Assembly: GCF_022321485.1 (NCBI RefSeq)
Contig: NZ_JAKOGG010000010.1
Coordinates: 55,316 to 119,315 of the forward strand
DNA from: Shewanella electrica
Lineage (GTDB): Bacteria; Pseudomonadota; Gammaproteobacteria; Enterobacterales; Shewanellaceae
Direction of reading: 5' to 3'
DNA length: 64,000 bases
Shown one piece after another: positions 45,782-55,002 of the stretch (within the stretch, counting starts at the first letter, position 1; each line of letters begins with the position of its first letter). The position numbers and the translations under genes were made by a program. The notes below the pieces were generated by a model. That model did no database searches. It had not been told where the DNA came from and saw nothing but the letters and a program-made list of their open reading frames with translations.

Positions 45782-46116
45782 TGCAACACTATCGACGTTA
45801 TCGGCGTAGTTCGCAGCTGTTGGTGTGGGCACTGGTTGCTTTGTTGATTACGCTAGCTTTTATCATTACCCAACCTGCTATGTTGTCTTGGGTATTGAGT
45901 TCTCCCTTAATGGTTGTAGATGAGTTTACTTGGGGGCTGAGCATCGCTGGAGTAGCGGCGCTGCTGTTGATGGTTTGGTGTGCCGTGGTATTTAGTTTAT
46001 TGGCGTTGGCGACCTTAGTTTGCGCTGCGGCAGCCGTCAGTGCCAATCTACTCTGGCCGCTAGCACTCATTCTGCTGGCTTTATGGGGCTTTAATCGCGC
46101 CTTACAACAGTCATGA
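45781..46116 (+). CDS. Membrane protein with two to three helices, last of the operon
   Basis: Unrecognised. The 111 residues start with a basic N-terminus (MQHYRRYRRSSQ), followed by hydrophobic segments at about 15-36, 50-75 and 80-103. The ATG overlaps the previous TGA by one base (TGATG), with AAGGA 7 nt upstream; an in-frame ATG at 45763 lacks a ribosome site. There are no charged residues inside the helices and no known motif. Coupling suggests it works with the PspC-like protein in the inner membrane. Confidence 0.7.
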   Translation: MQHYRRYRRSSQLLVWALVALLITLAFIITQPAMLSWVLSSPLMVVDEFTWGLSIAGVAALLLMVWCAVVFSLLALATLVCAAAAVSANLLWPLALILLALWGFNRALQQS

Positions 46117-46199
46117 CGGCCTGTTTAATACCTTTTAGCAAGGGCGTTTAACAGGCTGCCATGTTAACTACGTCGCGTGTATGTTTACCGTTTCAGACA

Positions 46200-46940
46200 T
46201 TACTGCTTGAGCAAAAAGTGCTGAAAGATTTTTTTAGCTTCATCACTCTGCAAACGTTTTTCAAAGCAGGTGAGTTCCAGCTGCATATGTTGGCGCAGTT
46301 GGGTACGCCAAGGCTTCATGAGGGCTTTGGTTTGCTGCACCGCTGCGGCAGATTTACTGGCAATCAATTTCGCTTTATTAAAGGCATGTGTTTGCAACTC
46401 TTCATCATCAATCACTTCATTAATGATGCGATAACCTCTGGCTTGCATGGCGCTAAAGCGCTCTCCTGTCAGCAGTAATTCGGCTGCCCGTTGATATCCC
46501 ATGATTTTTGGCAATAACATGCTGGCCCCTGCCTCGGGCACCAGTGCCAGATCAACAAACGGCAGTTGGAACTCTGCGGTGGTATCGGCGAAAACCAAAT
46601 CACAGTGCAGCAACATGGTGGTGCCGATACCGATGGCCGGGCCGCTGACGGCAGCAATTAACGGTTTTTTTAGATCGACTAACGTAAACAGAAACTTGAT
46701 AGCGGGATGTTCTGCATCCAAGCTTTCACTGTTGAGGAAGTCGCCAATATCATTGCCAGCAGTAAAACAGTGGGGCGTGCCACAAAGGAGAAAGGCACCA
46801 ATACTTTCATCGTTATCACCACTGTGGAGTGCGAGATTGAGTTGTTGGTACATATCCAAATTCAGCGCGTTGAGTTTCTCTGGGCGATTAAACTGTAAGA
46901 CGCGGATACCGTCGGTATCGGTCACGTTAATTGACGACAT
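46200..46940 (-). CDS. Enoyl-CoA hydratase/isomerase (crotonase) family protein
   Basis: Crotonase-fold enzyme acting on acyl-CoA, 246 residues. Oxyanion-hole elements are HCFTAGNDIGDF (near 59-70) and AAVSGPAIGIGTTMLLHCD (near 100). The family acid pair is partly kept: VPEAGASMLLP has Glu where hydratases or isomerases place their catalytic residue, favouring isomerase-type chemistry, but the reaction is not assigned. I chose the ATG at 46940 with AGGTGG upstream. It is monocistronic and divergent from the DUF2333 gene. Confidence 0.9.
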   Translation of the reverse strand: MSSINVTDTDGIRVLQFNRPEKLNALNLDMYQQLNLALHSGDNDESIGAFLLCGTPHCFTAGNDIGDFLNSESLDAEHPAIKFLFTLVDLKKPLIAAVSGPAIGIGTTMLLHCDLVFADTTAEFQLPFVDLALVPEAGASMLLPKIMGYQRAAELLLTGERFSAMQARGYRIINEVIDDEELQTHAFNKAKLIASKSAAAVQQTKALMKPWRTQLRQHMQLELTCFEKRLQSDEAKKIFQHFLLKQ

Positions 46941-47102
46941 AGGAACCACCTGCATAGCAATTCAAACGATAAGTATGGCAGTGTATGACAATATCGGTAC
47001 AATTCAAACGTGTGTTTAATTTTTATGTGGACACAATGATGGTAGGATGTGTCCAGTTAATGGCCCATGCCAATTAATATCTCTCTGCGTGTGGAGGTGT
47101 GT

Positions 47103-48080
47103 ATGCAAGTAAAATGGAATTCGAAATATCTGATAACCACGATAGTCGCGCTGGTTATTGCGTTATATGCGGTGAGTGTTTGGTGGAGCGTTGAGCCTGA
47201 TGTATTAACGCCAAAAACGATGAATTCGGCAGATGGTAAACCTTTGACTGGTTATGCAACCACAACGGCAATGATCGAGTCGATGGAAACGCTATTGGAC
47301 AAGCAGGGCGGTTGGCTCGCTAACGATATTATGCCGCCGTCAGTGTTGATGGATAATATGCCGTCATTTGAATTTGGCGCGTTAGAGCAGATCCGCGATA
47401 TGGCGCTGGTGATGCGCAAGGAGTTTAGCCGCTCACAATCGCAATCTACTGCGGACAAAGATCTGCTAGATGCACATTCTAAGCTGAATATCGGCCATAC
47501 CAGTTGGTTGGTGCCAAGTGCTGAGAGCCAATACCGCGATGCCATCAAGTTACTGAAACTCTATCGCGCGCGTATGGCTGATCCAAACAACAAAGATGCA
47601 CAGTTTTATGCCCGCGCCGACAACCTCAATGAGTGGCTCAAAGAGGTACAAAAGCGCCTTGGTAGTTTGTCACAACGTTTGTCGGCCAGTGTGGGACAAG
47701 AACGGTTAAATTTAGATTTAGTGGGGGATAGCGCCAATAGACAATCTACCCCTACCGAAAGCAGCACCCAGATCAAAACCAGCTGGTGGCAAATTGACAA
47801 TGTGTTTTATGAAGCACGTGGGTCAACTTGGGCGCTATTGAATTTTATGAAGGCGGTCGAAATTGATTTCGCCGATGTTTTGCAAAAGAAAAATGCCGAG
47901 GTAAGCTTGCGCCAGATCATTCGTGAATTGGAAGGCACGCAACAAACCGTTTGGAGCCCGATGATCCTCAATGGCTCAGGTTTTGGCCTCATGGCAAATC
48001 ATTCACTGGTGATGGCAAATTACATCTCACGCGCTAACGCCGCAGTGATCGATCTGACTAATCTACTTTCTCAAGGGTAA
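47103..48080 (+). CDS. DUF2333 family membrane-anchored protein
   Basis: The function is not known. The 325 residues have a single N-terminal hydrophobic anchor (about 8-28, YLITTIVALVIALYAVSVWW) and a large helical domain facing the periplasm. Family-type segments include GYATTTAMIESMETLLDKQGGW, PNFEFGALEQ-like PSFEFGALEQIRDMAL and SWWQIDNVFYEARGSTWALL. I chose the ATG at 47103 (GGAGG 6 nt upstream). It is 11 bp upstream of an outer-membrane protein gene, and the pair probably forms an envelope operon, as seen in Shewanella. Confidence 0.88.
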   Translation: MQVKWNSKYLITTIVALVIALYAVSVWWSVEPDVLTPKTMNSADGKPLTGYATTTAMIESMETLLDKQGGWLANDIMPPSVLMDNMPSFEFGALEQIRDMALVMRKEFSRSQSQSTADKDLLDAHSKLNIGHTSWLVPSAESQYRDAIKLLKLYRARMADPNNKDAQFYARADNLNEWLKEVQKRLGSLSQRLSASVGQERLNLDLVGDSANRQSTPTESSTQIKTSWWQIDNVFYEARGSTWALLNFMKAVEIDFADVLQKKNAEVSLRQIIRELEGTQQTVWSPMILNGSGFGLMANHSLVMANYISRANAAVIDLTNLLSQG

Positions 48081-48091
48081 GGTAAGGACGC

Positions 48092-48829
48092 ATGAAAAAA
48101 CTCAGTTTAGCAGCATTAGCCGTAGCAGCGATGGTGGCATTGCCGTCGCAAGCTGCCACAGTATTAGGTTTTAAGGTCGGTGTTGATGCGATGCACGCCG
48201 ATGCTTCTGGTACCACCGGACAACAGGGCGGCGACACCCCAAAATTTAGCTATGATAACAAAGCACAATACAGCGTTTGGTTTAACGTTGAGCATCCTGT
48301 GCCATTTCTGCCGAACCTGAAGGTCCGTGAAAACCGTTTTGAAGCCAACGGCGTGTTAACTGACGCTAACTTTAGCTTCCGTGGCGTTAATCTGACAGAC
48401 GTGGTGCATAACAACATCGATCTGTCCAACACCGACTTTGTCTTGTATTACGAACTGTTCGACAACGATATTCTGTCGCTTGATGCTGGTGCGGCTTATA
48501 AGAAGTTCAATGGCTCGTTGGAAGTTTCTCGTAGCAGCTACCGTGACAGTATTGATATCGATGACGGCGTACTGATGGGCTATCTTAGTGCCGAAGTGGG
48601 TCTTATCGGTACCGGTTTATATGGTTTTGCCGACGTGTTGGCCGGTGTTGACCATAGCGACATCGTTGATTATCAAGCGGGTTTAGGTTGGCAATTCGAT
48701 GGTGTTGCCATTGATACACGTGTGCGTGTGGGCTACCGCAAACTGCAGTTCCAAGATAACTCGTTCTCTGGCGTGAAAGCTAACGTGGATATCGACGGCG
48801 TGTTCGCTGGTGTTGAGTTGGTGTTTTAA
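48092..48829 (+). CDS. TIGR04219-type outer-membrane beta-barrel protein
   Basis: Predicted small barrel in the outer membrane. The 245 residues start with a signal peptide (1-21, PSQAA); the mature chain alternates in a beta pattern, with ANFSFRGVNLTDVVHNNIDL and YYELFDNDILSLDAGAAYKK mid-chain, GLGWQFDGVAIDTRVRVGYR later, and a terminal aromatic VELVF typical of Bam substrates. TIGR04219 assignment is by recollection of family pattern. It follows the DUF2333 gene by 11 bp and ends at a strong terminator. Confidence 0.87.
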   Translation: MKKLSLAALAVAAMVALPSQAATVLGFKVGVDAMHADASGTTGQQGGDTPKFSYDNKAQYSVWFNVEHPVPFLPNLKVRENRFEANGVLTDANFSFRGVNLTDVVHNNIDLSNTDFVLYYELFDNDILSLDAGAAYKKFNGSLEVSRSSYRDSIDIDDGVLMGYLSAEVGLIGTGLYGFADVLAGVDHSDIVDYQAGLGWQFDGVAIDTRVRVGYRKLQFQDNSFSGVKANVDIDGVFAGVELVF

Positions 48830-48896
48830 TCACCTGCTTAACAGCCCAGCGTGGTGTGGCCGCTCAATGCGTTGCCACTGCATCGTGAACTGACAT

Positions 48897-48924
48897 AAAA
48901 AAACCGCCAATCGGCGGTTTTTTT
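48897..48924. terminator. Bidirectional rho-independent terminator
   Basis: A 12-bp stem (AAAAAAACCGCC 48897-48908 with GGCGGTTTTTTT 48913-48924) and AATC loop between the outer-membrane gene and convergent tolC. Confidence 0.93.
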
Positions 48925-48942
48925 ATGCGTGAAACACTGCAA

Positions 48943-50265
48943 TTAAGATTGCGGTGCCACTTCTTCAGTCAGACCGTTGTTGATGTTGGTGACATCAGCT
49001 TCGGTCAAGGTACCCGCTGCTTGTTTCAACGCTAGGATAGAGTTGATGTAGCTGTAACGTGCAGTAGACAACTGACGTTTAGCATTGTACAGGTTGTAGG
49101 TGCTGTTCAGCACGTCAACAATGGTACGTGTACCCACTTCAAAACCTGCTTGAGTTGCTTTCAACGCACTTTCAGCAGAGATAACTGACTGCTCATAAGC
49201 TCTGATAGAACTCATTGATGCCGTCACATCATTAAAGTTACTGCGTACGCTACGCACCACTTCACGATGTGTTTGCTCTAGTGCTTGGCTTGCTTCAACA
49301 AAAGCGTATTTCGCTTGTTTTACTTGCGAAGTCACTGAGAAACCTTGGAAGATTGGCACACTTAACATCACGCCAACGGAGCTGTCGTCTAAATCTGGTT
49401 GTGAAACACCATCAATATTACGATCTAAGCCTTTTGAGTAAGATGCATTCAAGCTCAGCGATGGCAAATGACCTGCTTCACGTAACTTGATTGTCTCTTT
49501 GGCGATGTCTTTCGCCAAGCGGTTACTCAAAATAGATAAGTTGTTATCTTCAGCCAGTTTCTGCCACTCATTTGGCATTTCTGGCGCTGGTTTTGAGGCA
49601 GAGAAACGTTGGGTATCCAGCACTTTCAGATCTTTATGATCGATACCGGTAATTTCACGCAACGCTTCATAGCTGTTGGTCAGATCGTTTTGCGCAGCAA
49701 TTACCGCAGCGGTAGCCAAGTCATATTGCGCCTGTGCTTCGTGTACGTCGGTAATTGCAGTTAAACCCACGGCAAAGCGTTGTTTGGTTTGTTCCAACTG
49801 ACGTTCGATAGCGCGTTTTTCAGCTTGTTGATATTCAAAGGTATCTTTGGCTGACAGCACATTAAAATATGCGGTAGTCACACGAATAATCAGTTGTTGC
49901 AGTGATGCTGCATAGACAGTATCAGCTTGCGAAGCGGCTTTTTCTGCCAGATTCAAACCAACCCAAGCAGAATGATCATAGATCACTTGATTAAGGTTCA
50001 CGGTGCCGGATAAGCCACGAGTGTCATTACCTGGATCTTGCCAACCCTTGTTATAACCCACTTGAGCACTAACGGTTGGTAGCAAAGGAGCGCGGTTTTC
50101 TTCGATAGCTTCAAAGGTCTGATCACGTCTAGCTTTTGCCTGCAATACAACAGGATCGTTGGTCAGGGCTTGCTGATAAATCTGGAGCAAATCGTCAGCA
50201 GACGCCGTATTTGCCGATGCTGCGAAAGCCAACGCAGCACATAACGTGCGGATCTTGAATTTCAT
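48943..50265 (-). CDS. tolC: Outer-membrane efflux channel TolC
   Basis: Trimeric outer-membrane exit duct for RND and MFS pumps and type I secretion. The 440 residues: signal peptide (1-23, SADD), then two structural repeats of strand and coiled-coil helices (LLQIYQQALTNDPVVLQAKA..., AYFNVLSAKDTFEYQQAEKR; second copy from LAEDNNLSILSNRLAKD). RFAVGLTAITDVHEAQAQYD and its counterpart GFEVGTRTIVDVLNSTYNLY are classical TolC sites. It is divergent from nudF, the arrangement seen in E. coli. Its promoter has TTGACT and TAGTAT. Confidence 0.96.
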   Translation of the reverse strand: MKFKIRTLCAALAFAASANTASADDLLQIYQQALTNDPVVLQAKARRDQTFEAIEENRAPLLPTVSAQVGYNKGWQDPGNDTRGLSGTVNLNQVIYDHSAWVGLNLAEKAASQADTVYAASLQQLIIRVTTAYFNVLSAKDTFEYQQAEKRAIERQLEQTKQRFAVGLTAITDVHEAQAQYDLATAAVIAAQNDLTNSYEALREITGIDHKDLKVLDTQRFSASKPAPEMPNEWQKLAEDNNLSILSNRLAKDIAKETIKLREAGHLPSLSLNASYSKGLDRNIDGVSQPDLDDSSVGVMLSVPIFQGFSVTSQVKQAKYAFVEASQALEQTHREVVRSVRSNFNDVTASMSSIRAYEQSVISAESALKATQAGFEVGTRTIVDVLNSTYNLYNAKRQLSTARYSYINSILALKQAAGTLTEADVTNINNGLTEEVAPQS

Positions 50266-50389
50266 TAGCTGTCCTTATAGACAAACACCCTGAAAGGGCT
50301 GTTTAACTTTGTTAGACTGTTCAATGCCTTAAATTAAGGCGGTTCGCGCTTCCCGACGCTTCCTGATACAGCAAAACTTGTTGGTCAAA

Positions 50390-50418
50390 ATACTAAAAAT
50401 GAACCAATTTATAGTCAA
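50390..50418 (-). promoter_or_regulatory. Sigma70 promoter of tolC
   Basis: On the minus strand TTGACT (50413-50418), a 17-nt spacer and TAGTAT (50390-50395). The start would be about 115 nt upstream of the tolC ATG, giving a long leader. Confidence 0.65.
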
Positions 50419-50455
50419 CTCCTAAGTGTAACAGATTTTATGTTTAATCAGTTAA

Positions 50456-50468
50456 GTGAATATTTCAC
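50456..50468. promoter_or_regulatory. Small palindrome upstream of nudF
   Basis: GTGAATATTTCAC, a 5-3-5 palindrome, about 27 bp before a TATGAT -10-like element (50495-50500), near the nudF -35 zone. A regulator is not identified. Confidence 0.4.
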
Positions 50469-50525
50469 ACAGTGAAACCTTCGCCACATCAAGGTATGAT
50501 GGCGCACAGCGTTTAGGAGGTTGTT

Positions 50526-51131
50526 ATGGAAGATAAAAAATTCTCTAAGGCAGATGTAGAGATTTTAGGAAAAAGAACGCTTTATTCGGGCTTCTTTTCT
50601 ATGGAAGAATACCGCTTCCGTCACCGTTTGTTTGCGGGAGGATGGAGTGGTGAGATTCGTCGCGAAGTGTTTGAGCGTGGTCACGCGGTGGTGGTGTTGC
50701 CTTATGATCCCGTGACGGATCAAGTTGTCCTCATTGAACAGCTGCGCTTTCCCGCCTGTGAAACCAGTGAACATCCTTGGCTGTATGAGCTGGTGGCGGG
50801 CATGTTTGAGCCTAATGAAGCGCCTGAGGATGTTGCGCTGCGTGAATTGCAGGAAGAGAGTGGCCTAGAAGCCAAATCACTGCATTTTATTAGCAGCTTG
50901 TTGTCTAGCCCTGGTGGTTGTACCGAACGCTACTATCTTTATTGTGCGCTAGTGGATGCCAACCAAGCGCAGGGTATTCACGGGCTGGTAGAAGAACATG
51001 AAGATATTCGCGTGCTGGTGGTGCCTCGGCAACAAGCGTATGAGATGACACAAAATGGTGCCATTGATAACGCCTCCACGGTGTTAGGCATTCAGTGGCT
51101 ACAGCTAAATTATCAACAATATACTGGGTGA
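50526..51131 (+). CDS. nudF: ADP-ribose pyrophosphatase NudF
   Basis: Hydrolyses ADP-ribose to AMP and ribose-5-phosphate, limiting free ADP-ribose. The 201 residues contain a full Nudix box at about 92-114 (GMFEPN...RELQEESGL, with the REUxEE core), preceded by the HAVVVLPYDP strand and the EQLRFPACE segment of this subfamily. TAGGAGG stands 5 nt before the ATG. It heads a run nudF-yqiB-cpdA-yqiA-parE conserved with E. coli. Confidence 0.96.
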   Translation: MEDKKFSKADVEILGKRTLYSGFFSMEEYRFRHRLFAGGWSGEIRREVFERGHAVVVLPYDPVTDQVVLIEQLRFPACETSEHPWLYELVAGMFEPNEAPEDVALRELQEESGLEAKSLHFISSLLSSPGGCTERYYLYCALVDANQAQGIHGLVEEHEDIRVLVVPRQQAYEMTQNGAIDNASTVLGIQWLQLNYQQYTG

Positions 51132-51133
51132 AC

Positions 51134-51577
51134 ATGGCTAAAACGGCTTTAAAAGAACGCTACCAACCTAACGTCAACCAATTTCTGGCGTTGTGTGGGC
51201 GTAACTATGCGCTGATCCAGCGGTGGTTGCCCGATGAATGCGCCTTGGGTGATAAGTGGCAGGTTAGTGGCAATTTTGGTCGTTTAGATGTTGAACTGCT
51301 CGAAAATACTCCCTACACCCAGTTAGTCAGTATCACTAGAACCGTTGATACACAAGGTATAGTACCTGTACCTAAAGTAACCGTTCGTGTTTATCACGAT
51401 GCTCAATTAGCAGAAGTGTTAAGCAGTCAACAGATCTTCAGGCTTAAGGCAGTGTATGATTACCCAAATCTGCGTATGCATCATCCTGATGAAAAATATC
51501 AGGTAAATGCGTTTCTGGAAGATTTATTAAAAATTGACTGCCATGCGTCGCTTCATGCCAGTCACAGTTTTGGGTAA
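51134..51577 (+). CDS. yqiB: DUF1249 protein YqiB
   Basis: A conserved gammaproteobacterial protein of unknown function, 147 residues. Family features are YQPNVNQFLALCGRNYALIQRWLP at the start and VRVYHDAQLAEVLSSQQIF further on, then YPNLRMHHPDEKYQVNAFLEDLL, which is close to E. coli YqiB. I chose the ATG at 51134, 2 bp after the nudF stop, so translation is probably coupled; an in-frame ATG at 51095 lies inside nudF. No signal peptide. Confidence 0.93.
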   Translation: MAKTALKERYQPNVNQFLALCGRNYALIQRWLPDECALGDKWQVSGNFGRLDVELLENTPYTQLVSITRTVDTQGIVPVPKVTVRVYHDAQLAEVLSSQQIFRLKAVYDYPNLRMHHPDEKYQVNAFLEDLLKIDCHASLHASHSFG

Positions 51578-51582
51578 TCAAT

Positions 51583-52422
51583 GTGCTGAAAGAGGCTATC
51601 ACCTACAGTATTGCAAGAGATCAACATGTCCGTTTGGTGCAGCTCACCGATCCTCATCTGTTTGCTGATGATGAAGGACATCTTTTAGGCGTTAATACTG
51701 CCAATAGCCTTGCAGCGGTTATCAGTACCGTGAAGGCATTGAGTTATCCTGCCGATCTGCTGTTAGCCACTGGCGATATTAGCCAAGATTTTTCTGCGAG
51801 TTCATATCGTAATTTTGTTGAAGCGATCCAACCGCTGCAACTTCCTTGTCACTACTTGCCCGGTAACCATGATGATCCGCGAATTATGCACCTGCATATG
51901 CAAGGTGAGCGCATCTATGGTCAACAACGCATTCTCATCGGCAACTGGCAATTACTGCTGCTTGATTCTACCGTGCGTGGTAAGCCGGGAGGGCATTTAG
52001 CCGACGCTGAGTGGCAATTGATCCGCGATGCCATTGCTGCCGAGCCTGATCGCCATGTGTTGATCGTGATGCACCATAACCCGATTAAAGTGGGCTGTGC
52101 ATGGCTAGATCAGCATTGGTTAGATAATGGTGATGAACTACTGGCCGAGCTGGCGCAGTACCCGCAAATTAAAGGGGTGCTTTGGGGCCATGTGCATCAG
52201 CAGCTTGATAAGCACTACCCAAGCCAAGATGGCATGATTAAGCTCATGGCTACGCCATCCACTTGTATTCAATTCAAACCGCAATCGAGTTATTTTGCGT
52301 TAGACATGGTGCAGCCGGGCTATCGTTTGCTGGAGCTACGCGCCGATGGTAGCATTATCACTAATGTTTATCGTGTCCCCGGCGAGCGTTTCTCTCCGGA
52401 CGTACAATCCAGCGGCTACTAA
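51583..52422 (+). CDS. cpdA: 3',5'-cyclic-AMP phosphodiesterase CpdA
   Basis: A metallophosphoesterase that breaks down cAMP, adjusting CRP-dependent regulation. The 279 residues hold all metal-site motifs: QLTDPHLF (near 20), LATGDISQD (near 62), LPGNHDDP (near 92), MHHNPI (near 162) and GHVHQQ (near 204). The start is GTG at 51583, six bases after the yqiB stop, with GGGTAATCAAT upstream; no better ATG lies in frame. It stands in the conserved nudF-yqiB-cpdA-yqiA-parE run. Confidence 0.95.
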   Translation: MLKEAITYSIARDQHVRLVQLTDPHLFADDEGHLLGVNTANSLAAVISTVKALSYPADLLLATGDISQDFSASSYRNFVEAIQPLQLPCHYLPGNHDDPRIMHLHMQGERIYGQQRILIGNWQLLLLDSTVRGKPGGHLADAEWQLIRDAIAAEPDRHVLIVMHHNPIKVGCAWLDQHWLDNGDELLAELAQYPQIKGVLWGHVHQQLDKHYPSQDGMIKLMATPSTCIQFKPQSSYFALDMVQPGYRLLELRADGSIITNVYRVPGERFSPDVQSSGY

Positions 52423-52458
52423 ATCGTCTTCATCAGAGTGGCTGACTATTGAGGGATT

Positions 52459-53034
52459 ATGCTGCTCTACATCCATGGTTTTAACAGTTCATCGCTATCA
52501 GATAAAGCGCAGCAGACTAAAGCGTATTTTGCTGAGCACCATGCTGATGAGCGACTGGAGATCCCTCAGCTTCCCAGTACACCACAAGATGCCGTCGCGC
52601 TGTTAACTCAACGTGTTACGGCGGCGGTTGCCGCTGGTGAGCCATTACGATTTATCGGTTCGTCTTTGGGGGGATATTTCGCGAGCTATTTAGCGGAGCA
52701 GTACGGTGGCAAAGCGGTGCTTATCAACCCCGCAGTAAAGCCCTATGAATTGTTTAAAGACTACTTGGGCGAGCAGATAAACCCCTACACTGGCGAACAC
52801 TATCAAATAGTGGCTGAGCATCAGCAACAACTGTTACGTTTTGATACACCGATAATATTCAATCCTGACCGATTTTTTGTATTATTACAGTCGGGTGATG
52901 AAGTGCTTGATTACCAACAAGCTATGCATAAATATCACTGTTGTCGCATGCTGGTTGAGGCTGGGGGAAACCACAGTTTTGACGGCTTCGAACACCAATT
53001 AGCAGATGTCTGCCGTTTTTTAGGCTTATCTTGA
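52459..53034 (+). CDS. yqiA: Esterase YqiA (UPF0227)
   Basis: A small alpha/beta-hydrolase of 191 residues, known in E. coli to act as an esterase on short acyl esters. LLYIHGFNSSSLSDKAQQ opens the fold (oxyanion loop), the nucleophile elbow is FIGSSLGGYFA (Ser near 68), and the triad His is in GGNHSFDGF near the end. It starts 36 bp after cpdA and is 52 bp before parE, keeping the E. coli order. Confidence 0.94.
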   Translation: MLLYIHGFNSSSLSDKAQQTKAYFAEHHADERLEIPQLPSTPQDAVALLTQRVTAAVAAGEPLRFIGSSLGGYFASYLAEQYGGKAVLINPAVKPYELFKDYLGEQINPYTGEHYQIVAEHQQQLLRFDTPIIFNPDRFFVLLQSGDEVLDYQQAMHKYHCCRMLVEAGGNHSFDGFEHQLADVCRFLGLS

Positions 53035-53086
53035 CATTCAAACCATCGCGGCCCAACATGGCCTGAAACAATAACAAGTACGCGCT

Positions 53087-54973
53087 ATGACCAATCAATA
53101 CACCTCCGATGCCATTGAAGTTCTTAATGGACTTGATCCTGTCAAACGACGTCCGGGGATGTATACCGATACGACTCGTCCCAACCACCTCGGCCAAGAA
53201 GTTATCGACAACAGCGTCGATGAAGCTTTAGCTAAATATGCAACTAAGATCGATGTCATTCTGCATACCGATAACTCGTTAGAAGTCATCGATGATGGCC
53301 GTGGTATGCCAGTGGATATCCATCCAGAAGAGAAGATCCCAGGCGTAGAACTTATTCTGACCAAACTGCATGCGGGCGGTAAGTTTTCTAACAAAAACTA
53401 CCAGTTCTCAGGCGGTTTGCACGGGGTGGGGATTTCAGTGGTCAACGCCCTTTCTAAACGCGTTGAAGTCACAGTCCGTCGTGATGCGCAAGTCTATGAC
53501 ATCGCTTTTGAACACGGTGACCGCGTGGAAGAACTGCGTGTCAGCGGTACCTGTGGTCGTCGTAATACCGGTACGCGGGTGCGTTTTTGGCCTGATGAAA
53601 AGTATTTTGACTCGGCAAATTTCTCTGTCTCTAAGTTAACTTATCTATTACGCGCCAAAGCGGTGCTGTGTTCCGGCCTAAAAATCACCTTTGTTAATAA
53701 ACAAAATAATGAACAGCAAGAGTGGTGCTATGAGGCCGGTTTGACCGATTATGTCAAAGAGTCGGTCAGCGACAATCCATGTTTACCTGCCGAACCGTTC
53801 GTGGGCAGTTTCTCTAGTCAAATAGAAGCCGCAGAATGGGCCATCACTTGGTTACCCGAAGGCGGTGAATGCCTCAACGAAAGTTATGTTAACTTGATCC
53901 CAACTCCGCTTGGTGGCACCCACGTAAATGGTTTTCGTCAAGGATTGCTGGAATCAATGCGCGAATTTTGCGAATTCCGCAATCTTATTCCTCGCGGTGT
54001 GAAGTTAAGCCCTGATGATATTTGGGATAAAGCCTCATTTGTGTTATCGGTAAAGATGCAAGACCCGCAATTTGCCGGCCAAACCAAAGAGAAGCTTTCC
54101 AGCCGCCAATGTGCCGCTTTTGTTGCTGGCGTGGTGCGAGATGCGTTTTCATTGTGGCTGAACTCGAACACCGACCAAGCTGAATTATTGGCTGATATGT
54201 GCATTAGCAATGCGCAACGCCGGTTGAAGTCGGCCAAGAAAGTCGCGCGTAAGAAGGTCACCGCTGGCCCTGCGTTGCCGGGCAAGTTGACTGACTGTAC
54301 CAGCCAAGATAATCACCGCACCGAACTGTTTTTGGTGGAAGGTGACTCGGCGGGTGGTAGTGCGAAACAAGCACGGGATAAAGAATTTCAAGCGATCATG
54401 CCGCTGCGCGGTAAGATCTTGAATACTTGGGAAGTTGACGCTTCGCAAGTGTTAGGTTCACAAGAGGTGCACGATATTTCGGTGGCTATCGGTTGTGATC
54501 CTGACAGTGATGATATTTCTGAACTACGCTATGACAAGATTTGTGTGCTGGCCGATGCGGATTCCGACGGTTTGCACATCGCCACCTTGTTGTGTGCGTT
54601 GTTTTTAAAACACTTTAAAGTGTTAGTGGAGCAAGGCCATATCTACATTGCCATGCCACCATTGTTCAGAATTGACCTGGGTAAGGAAGTCTTTTACGCC
54701 CTCGATGAAGAGGAAAAACAAGGCATCCTAGGCCGTATTGCAGCAGATAAGAAAAAGGGCAAAGTCCAAGTGACCCGCTTTAAAGGTCTGGGCGAAATGA
54801 ACCCATTGCAATTACGGGAAACGACCATGGATCCCAACACTCGACGGTTGGTGCAACTGACCATTGATGATGCTGAAGCAACCGCATCGTTGATGGATAT
54901 GTTGCTCTCTAAGAAGCGAGCGGGGGATCGCAAATCGTGGCTGGAAGCTAAGGGAGACTTAGCCCAGTTTTAA
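53087..54973 (+). CDS. parE: DNA topoisomerase IV subunit B ParE
   Basis: ATPase subunit of topoisomerase IV, which unlinks replicated chromosomes. The 628 residues run through the GHKL ATPase (LDPVKRRPGMYTD, DNSVDEALA, DDGRGMPV, the GGLHGVG lid), a transducer region, and a TOPRIM domain with LVEGDSAGGSA near 417 and the DADSDGLHI metal site near 490, ending in the conserved KKRAGDRKSWLEAKGDLAQF-type tail. Full length. It is followed by a sugar-dehydrogenase-like gene and then parC. Confidence 0.98.
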   Translation: MTNQYTSDAIEVLNGLDPVKRRPGMYTDTTRPNHLGQEVIDNSVDEALAKYATKIDVILHTDNSLEVIDDGRGMPVDIHPEEKIPGVELILTKLHAGGKFSNKNYQFSGGLHGVGISVVNALSKRVEVTVRRDAQVYDIAFEHGDRVEELRVSGTCGRRNTGTRVRFWPDEKYFDSANFSVSKLTYLLRAKAVLCSGLKITFVNKQNNEQQEWCYEAGLTDYVKESVSDNPCLPAEPFVGSFSSQIEAAEWAITWLPEGGECLNESYVNLIPTPLGGTHVNGFRQGLLESMREFCEFRNLIPRGVKLSPDDIWDKASFVLSVKMQDPQFAGQTKEKLSSRQCAAFVAGVVRDAFSLWLNSNTDQAELLADMCISNAQRRLKSAKKVARKKVTAGPALPGKLTDCTSQDNHRTELFLVEGDSAGGSAKQARDKEFQAIMPLRGKILNTWEVDASQVLGSQEVHDISVAIGCDPDSDDISELRYDKICVLADADSDGLHIATLLCALFLKHFKVLVEQGHIYIAMPPLFRIDLGKEVFYALDEEEKQGILGRIAADKKKGKVQVTRFKGLGEMNPLQLRETTMDPNTRRLVQLTIDDAEATASLMDMLLSKKRAGDRKSWLEAKGDLAQF

Positions 54974-55002
54974 TTGCGTTAGAACCATCACAAGGCTGGG
55001 GT

